Assembly: GCA_964562985.1 (NCBI GenBank) | Contig: CAZLWE010000091.1 | Coordinates: 1 to 9,575, forward strand | Source of the DNA: SHLQ01 sp964562985 | GTDB lineage: Bacteria; Actinomycetota; Acidimicrobiia; Acidimicrobiales; SHLQ01 | Direction of reading: 5' to 3' | Length of the DNA: 9,575 nucleotides | Shown: positions 6,422 to 9,575 of the stretch, piece after piece | Layout: the number at the start of each line of letters is the position of its first letter | Position numbering within the stretch: position 1 is the stretch's first letter | Notes under the pieces: generated by a model | Database searches by the model: none | What the model was told of the DNA's origin: nothing | The model's input: only the letters and a program-made list of their open reading frames with translations | Made by a program: the position numbers and the translations under genes

Positions 6422-7231
6422 TTAGCCTCTCGCCCCATCCCAGCCGATGGCTTCCGCTATCGCGTCTCGCGCTCCCACGGGATCTTCGATCGGCATCATG
6501 TGCCCGATTCCGTCCATCTTCACGACGGTCGAGTTCTTGGCCGCATCGATAAGGTCCTTCGCCGCTTTGACCGGGGTCATCTTGTCCTCTGCTCCCAGCA
6601 CAAACGTGACCGGCACGTCGACCTTGCCCATCGCCTCTACCGCACCGCCGTAGACATTGCATGCCTCCATGTCTCTTGCCAACGCGCCCTCAGGCGAACG
6701 GTCGATGAGCGAAGTCGACGACCCGACGAGCCAGGTTCCCGGTGAACGGTGTCCACCCTTGTGCGCCTTGCTACCGAGCGCCCACGACGTCATGAGCCGA
6801 CTCGCACGAGGGATGTTGTCGACGCTGGCTGTCAGCAGCTCCGGGTGCACCGGCATGGCTGCGGCCGTTCCGATCATCACCAGTGATTCAACACATGTGG
6901 AGTCTTGTGCCGCAGCTTCGAGAGCCACGAACGTGCCAAGCGAAAAGCCGACCAAATGTGCCGGCGCCATGTCGAGTTCATGGACGAGCCCGGCGAGCCA
7001 CTCCCCCATCTCAGGAATCGTCTCTAGCGGATCTCCACCACTCAGGCCATGGCCCGGCAAGTCGATAGCGGCCACTCGGTATCCATGATGGGAGAGCCAA
7101 CGGCTCTGCATTTGCCACGTCGTACGGTCCATCCCCGAACCGTGGACCAACACGATGCCCGGAAGCTCTGGATCGTGAGGGCGTCCGCCGGTCGCAATTC
7201 GAACCGCTTCGCCTCGGTAGGTGATCTCCAT
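6422..7231 (-). CDS. Alpha/beta-fold hydrolase
   Basis: The 269-residue cytosolic protein has a complete alpha/beta hydrolase layout. The oxyanion motif VHGSG is near 29-33 and the DLPGHGLS strand-turn near 57-64. The nucleophile elbow is GFSLG with Ser97, and the acid is Asp216 in LGAEDKMTP. The base is His244 in GIGHMMPIEDP. The lid region (about 125-200) carries no specificity marker I recognise. It looks like a general esterase, enol-lactonase or BioH-like enzyme; the substrate cannot be assigned. The ATG at 7231 is preceded by AGGAG with a six-base spacer. That site overlaps the metY stop codon at 7241-7243, so the two are surely one transcript and probably translationally coupled. It is too short and lacks the features of the acetyltransferase MetX despite the shared fold. 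Confidence 0.9.
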   Translation of the reverse strand: MEITYRGEAVRIATGGRPHDPELPGIVLVHGSGMDRTTWQMQSRWLSHHGYRVAAIDLPGHGLSGGDPLETIPEMGEWLAGLVHELDMAPAHLVGFSLGTFVALEAAAQDSTCVESLVMIGTAAAMPVHPELLTASVDNIPRASRLMTSWALGSKAHKGGHRSPGTWLVGSSTSLIDRSPEGALARDMEACNVYGGAVEAMGKVDVPVTFVLGAEDKMTPVKAAKDLIDAAKNSTVVKMDGIGHMMPIEDPVGARDAIAEAIGWDGARG

Positions 7232-7237
7232 CCAATT

Positions 7238-7242
7238 CTCCT
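7238..7242 (-). promoter_or_regulatory. Shine-Dalgarno of the hydrolase overlapping the metY stop
   Basis: AGGAG on the minus strand precedes the hydrolase ATG by six bases and shares bases 7241-7242 with the metY TAG. Ribosomes ending metY would sit on it, which favours coupled expression. Confidence 0.7.
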
Positions 7243-8533
7243 ATCGTTGCGACGCTTTGAGCGCCCGACGTAGATCGCTGATGATGTCGTGTTCGTCTTC
7301 GAGGCCCACAGACAAACGCACGAGATCTTCCCCGACGCCCGCGGCCTCGAGTGCCTCGAGCGACATCTGTTGGTGCGTAGTAGAGGCCGGATGCACAACG
7401 AGCGTGCGGGCGTCTCCAACGTTGGCGAGATGTGATGCCAAGCGGACGTTCTCGATGAACTTTCGCCCGGCGTCGCGCCCGCCCTTCACTCCAAAGCTCA
7501 TGATCGCCCCAGTGCCCTGCGGATAGAGCTCCTTGGCCAACCCATGATCCGGGTGGGTCGGTGCGCTCGGATGCGACACCCAACTGACGGCATCGTTTTC
7601 GAGGAGCATCGCAACCACCGCCTCGGCATTTGCAACGTGTTTGGCCATGCGAAGCGGCAGGGTCTCCACGCCTTGCAGGATCTGAAACGCGTTCATCGGC
7701 GAGATCGTGGCCCCGAAGTCACGAAGGCCTTCCGCACGGGCACGGGCGACAAACGCTCCAGGACCAAACTCTTCGGAGAAGGCCAAGCCGTGGTAACCGT
7801 CGTAGGGCTCGGTGAGCGTCGGAAACTTGCCGCTCGCGTCCCAATCGAAGTGGCCGCCGTCGACGAGCACGCCGCCGAGGGCGACACCGTGGCCTCCCAT
7901 GAACTTGGTCAGTGAGTGCATCACGATGTCCGCGCCATGCTCGATCGGCTTCATCAGATACGGCGTCGCGAACGTCGAGTCGACCATCAACGGCAGCCCA
8001 TTTCGATGAGCGACATCGGCTACCGATTCGATATCCATTACTTCGATGCCTGGATTGCCGAGCGTCTCGCCAAAGACCAACCGGGTGTCCGCCGTGATCG
8101 CCGCCTCAATGGCTTTGGGGTCGCGTGGGTCAACAAAGGTGGTCGTGATACCGAAGCGAGGAAGCGTCTGAGTGAGGATATTGGCGGTTCCCCCATAGAG
8201 GTTCCGCAACGCCACAATGTGGCCGCCTTGACCCATCAATGTCGCCACCCCGAGGTGGAATGCCGCCATCCCGCTCGCCGTGCAGACGGCACCCAGTCCG
8301 CCCTCGAGCGCCGCAACCCGTTCTTCGAGGACCGCTGTCGTCGGGTTAGAGATCCGCGAGTAGATGTGACCTGGCTCTTCCAGGTTGAACATGCTCGCTG
8401 CCTGGTCGGTGTCGTCAAAGAGGAACGACGTCGACCAGTACACCGGCACCGACCGGGCACCAAAATCTGAATCTGGCTGATGTCCAGCATGCAAGCTCAA
8501 AGTTGAAAAGCGAAGAAAGTCGGGCTCGACCAT
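7241..8533 (-). CDS. metY: O-acetylhomoserine sulfhydrylase (aminocarboxypropyltransferase)
   Basis: The 430-residue PLP enzyme of the Cys/Met metabolism family makes homocysteine from O-acetylhomoserine and sulfide in the direct sulfhydrylation route to methionine. The sequence shows LRFSTLSLHAGHQPD at the N-terminus, typical of MetY. IYSRISNPT follows with Tyr58, then NLYGGT with Tyr113, VDSTFATP with Asp185, and the PLP lysine Lys210 in HSLTKFMGGHG. Length and the long segment between 225 and 300 fit MetY rather than the shorter cystathionine synthase or lyase. The ATG at 8533 has a strong AGGAGG just upstream; an open extension to 8602 lacks family sequence. It heads a cluster with the coupled hydrolase and the DHPS-like gene. 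No metX (homoserine acetyltransferase) is in the window. There is no room for a large SAM riboswitch in the 76-bp gap to plsC. Confidence 0.94.
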   Translation of the reverse strand: MVEPDFLRFSTLSLHAGHQPDSDFGARSVPVYWSTSFLFDDTDQAASMFNLEEPGHIYSRISNPTTAVLEERVAALEGGLGAVCTASGMAAFHLGVATLMGQGGHIVALRNLYGGTANILTQTLPRFGITTTFVDPRDPKAIEAAITADTRLVFGETLGNPGIEVMDIESVADVAHRNGLPLMVDSTFATPYLMKPIEHGADIVMHSLTKFMGGHGVALGGVLVDGGHFDWDASGKFPTLTEPYDGYHGLAFSEEFGPGAFVARARAEGLRDFGATISPMNAFQILQGVETLPLRMAKHVANAEAVVAMLLENDAVSWVSHPSAPTHPDHGLAKELYPQGTGAIMSFGVKGGRDAGRKFIENVRLASHLANVGDARTLVVHPASTTHQQMSLEALEAAGVGEDLVRLSVGLEDEHDIISDLRRALKASQR

Positions 8534-8597
8534 CAAACCTCCTACGGTCCGGTGCGAGCGTAGTCGAATCCCGCAAAAAGCCAGGGGTCGAGACCGG

Positions 8598-8603
8598 TAC
8601 ACT
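8598..8603 (+). promoter_or_regulatory. Candidate leaderless -10 box for plsC
   Basis: TACACT fits TANNNT and matches TATAAT at four of six positions. It lies at -12 to -7 from the GTG at 8610, where there is no Shine-Dalgarno. No good -35 is seen. Confidence 0.4.
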
Positions 8604-8609
8604 CACCCG

Positions 8610-9320
8610 GTGCAAACAATCGATTTCGGGCCCGGAGAGGCGCGCTCACTTTTCAGCGACATCGGCCCCGATCGCCGTTTCTGGGCAGCGGTCCGGGCAG
8701 CCCGAGCGCTCTCGCGACTGTCATCTGTGGTCGAGATGCCCGATTACATTGTGCTGCCTACTGACCGGCCCTCGATGATCGTCGCGAACCACAGCAGCCT
8801 CTTCGATCTCATCGGCGCACTCGTCGTACTAGGACACTTCGGCATTCCGGCTCGTATCGGTGTCAACGCCCGCTTCTTCGCCAACCCTGCAGCCGGAGCA
8901 TTCTTGAACGGCATCGGCTGCATCCCGTTTGCGACGGGCAAGGGCGATGAAGCTGAACAAGCCATGGTTGACGCACTGAGCGCTGGTCAGTCGACAGCAC
9001 TCATGCCCGAAGGGCGAATCACCCGCCCCGATGATCAAGTCAATGGCGTTGGCCCAGGACGTCCCGGTGTTTCGCGCATCGCACGAAGGGCCGGAGCCGC
9101 GGTCATCCCCGTCGGCTTCGCATTCGCCGACGAGACGTGGGCACCTGGCACTCCACTACCCAAAGCCCGCCTCGGAAAACACAAGATCATCGCCTCAATC
9201 GGGGCGCCCATCACCTTCGATGACGACGATCACATCGCCAACGCAGGAGTCGTTATGGACGTCATCGGTGACCTCGTCATGCACGGCCGAAACACCGGCC
9301 AATCCAGAGGCCCGCTCTGA
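8610..9320 (+). CDS. PlsC-type 1-acylglycerol-3-phosphate acyltransferase
   Basis: The 236-residue protein belongs to the phosphate acyltransferase family that transfers an acyl chain to lysophosphatidic acid or a related lipid at the inner membrane face. Block I is NHSSLFD at 60-66, the catalytic H-x4-D pair being His61 and Asp66. Block III is the MPEGRITR segment near 132-139, in place of the common FPEGTRS. Block IV is VIPVGF near 165-170. Weakly hydrophobic stretches near 55-78 may dip into the membrane. The GTG start lacks a Shine-Dalgarno. It gives a plausible N-terminus, but the first 45 residues are not family-conserved, so the start is moderately sure. It diverges from metY. A long hairpin begins a few bases after its TGA. 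Exact acceptor (lysophosphatidate or another lipid) is unknown. Confidence 0.88.
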   Translation: MQTIDFGPGEARSLFSDIGPDRRFWAAVRAARALSRLSSVVEMPDYIVLPTDRPSMIVANHSSLFDLIGALVVLGHFGIPARIGVNARFFANPAAGAFLNGIGCIPFATGKGDEAEQAMVDALSAGQSTALMPEGRITRPDDQVNGVGPGRPGVSRIARRAGAAVIPVGFAFADETWAPGTPLPKARLGKHKIIASIGAPITFDDDDHIANAGVVMDVIGDLVMHGRNTGQSRGPL

Positions 9321-9321
9321 C

Positions 9322-9384
9322 TCTCTCCCAAATTTGCGCGCTGGACGGCAAATATTGCCATTGAGCGCGCAAATTTGGGAGGGA
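9322..9384. repeat. Perfect 18-bp inverted repeat with a nested hairpin after plsC
   Basis: CTCCCAAATTTGCGCGCT at 9325-9342 is the exact reverse complement of 9364-9381. Two more pairs outside a T/G position extend the arms to 9322 and 9384. The 21-base loop holds a second hairpin, GGCAA-ATA-TTGCC at 9347-9359. The element starts right after the plsC stop (9318-9320), so it may end that transcript. It has no T tract on either strand, and its symmetry and nested design also fit a dispersed palindromic element or a protein-bound site. Confidence 0.7.
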
Positions 9385-9401
9385 AGACGTGATCTGCAGC
9401 C
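9378..9401. repeat. Short direct repeat, copy 1
   Basis: This unit, starting GGAGGGAAGA and ending CTGCAGCC, matches 9443-9466 at 20 of 24 positions, 65 bases away. It overlaps the right arm of the large inverted repeat. It is followed by GCCGCAGGAG, which recurs at 9514-9523, and by a GGAGCG/CGCTCC hairpin (9405-9428). Confidence 0.45.
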
Positions 9402-9442
9402 GCAGGAGCGAAGCGACGAGGACGCTCCGTGCAACGGCCCCC

Positions 9443-9466
9443 GGAGGGAAGAGATGCGCTGCAGCC
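9443..9466. repeat. Short direct repeat, copy 2
   Basis: This is the second copy of the GGAGGGAAGA...CTGCAGCC unit. It is followed by GC-rich hairpins CCGCC/GGCGG (9471-9475 with 9484-9488) and GCCGC/GCGGC (9490-9501). Open frames across 9321-9531 show no protein-like pattern, so I read the stretch as non-coding repeats. Confidence 0.45.
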
Positions 9467-9518
9467 CGTGCCGCCAAAATCGCGGCGGAGCCGCTGGCGG
9501 CTAAGGGACCAGCGCCGC

Positions 9519-9531
9519 AGGAGATGCTCCT
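9519..9531 (+). promoter_or_regulatory. Shine-Dalgarno inside a small hairpin
   Basis: AGGAG (9519-9523), a 3-base ATG loop and CTCCT (9527-9531) form a 5-bp hairpin directly before an ATG at 9532. The AGGAG has an eight-base spacer to that ATG, a normal distance, but would be masked when the hairpin forms. It may tune translation of the next gene. Confidence 0.4.
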
Positions 9532-9575
9532 ATGGGTTGGCAAGTTGTGGTGGGTGTTGTTGGAGGAGTCGCCAG
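9532..9575 (+). CDS. Start of an unidentified gene, cut by the window end
   Basis: From the ATG at 9532 the frame reads MGWQVVVGVVGGVA and runs off the window. The hydrophobic, glycine-valine-rich beginning could be a membrane segment or signal peptide. AGGAG lies eight bases upstream. A second possible start at 9524, in another frame, reads MLLWVGKLWWVLLEESP and is also open and hydrophobic, but its only Shine-Dalgarno directly touches the ATG. With 14 to 17 residues visible, neither can be identified, and the gene itself is tentative. Confidence 0.35.
   Translation, partial: MGWQVVVGVVGGVA

Noticed and set aside
6422..7231. The hydrolase as MetX, the homoserine O-acetyltransferase expected beside metY
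   Set aside because: MetX is about 100 residues longer with distinctive motifs around its nucleophile; this protein looks like a general alpha/beta hydrolase.
7916..8470. 184-residue plus-strand frame opposite metY
   Set aside because: Arginine-rich translation without motifs, lying antisense to well conserved MetY.
8534..8602. N-terminal extension of metY
   Set aside because: AGGAGG directly precedes 8533, and the extension has no MetY-like sequence.
9031..9504. 157-residue plus-strand frame over the end of plsC and the repeats
   Set aside because: It overlaps plsC in another frame, is proline- and serine-rich in the typical shadow manner, and runs through non-coding hairpins.
1..9575. 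Mobile element, prophage, CRISPR or defence system
   Set aside because: No transposase, integrase, cas, nuclease or toxin-antitoxin motifs, no regular spacer array, and no visible duplication flanking the tRNA. The tRNA could serve as an integration site, but nothing has integrated within view.

Overview
The window looks like a chromosomal stretch of housekeeping and metabolic genes from a high-GC, probably actinobacterial, genome. The clues are the even GC-rich coding bias, GTG starts, a tRNA without an encoded CCA end, and several genes that lack a ribosome binding site but carry a TANNNT-like -10 box exactly one leaderless spacing upstream of the start. An affiliation near Acidimicrobiia is a guess from overall style, not something the sequence proves. 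I see no prophage, transposase, CRISPR array, toxin-antitoxin pair or defence gene.

Layout, left to right. A tRNA-Arg(UCG) with its own terminator hairpin lies on the minus strand, just downstream of msrA (methionine sulfoxide reductase A). An aldo/keto reductase of the 2,5-diketo-gluconate reductase type diverges from msrA. It converges on a small TPR protein. Upstream of the TPR gene is a 258-bp gap with small repeats, then an orphan NarL/LuxR-type response regulator. Next comes a GH13 alpha-glucosidase (minus), divergent from a cytosine deaminase of the yeast Fcy1 type (plus).

The deaminase converges on a minus-strand group. Read in transcription order this is metY (O-acetylhomoserine sulfhydrylase), an alpha/beta hydrolase whose ribosome binding site overlaps the metY stop codon, and a divergent dihydropteroate-synthase-like protein with its own apparent leaderless promoter. 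A PlsC-type acyltransferase diverges from metY.

The last 255 bases are the least ordinary part. A perfect 18-bp inverted repeat with a second hairpin in its loop follows the plsC stop. After it come GC-rich short repeats, and finally the start of a gene that runs off the window, with its Shine-Dalgarno held in a small hairpin.

Functionally the genes cover sulfur amino acid synthesis and repair (metY, msrA), possible pterin or one-carbon chemistry (the DHPS-like protein), pyrimidine salvage (cytosine deaminase), oligosaccharide breakdown (GH13) and phospholipid synthesis (plsC). I do not see a strong case for a new multi-gene system. The items most worth a second look are the altered DHPS paralog beside metY, the leaderless/Shine-Dalgarno split, and the terminal repeat region.
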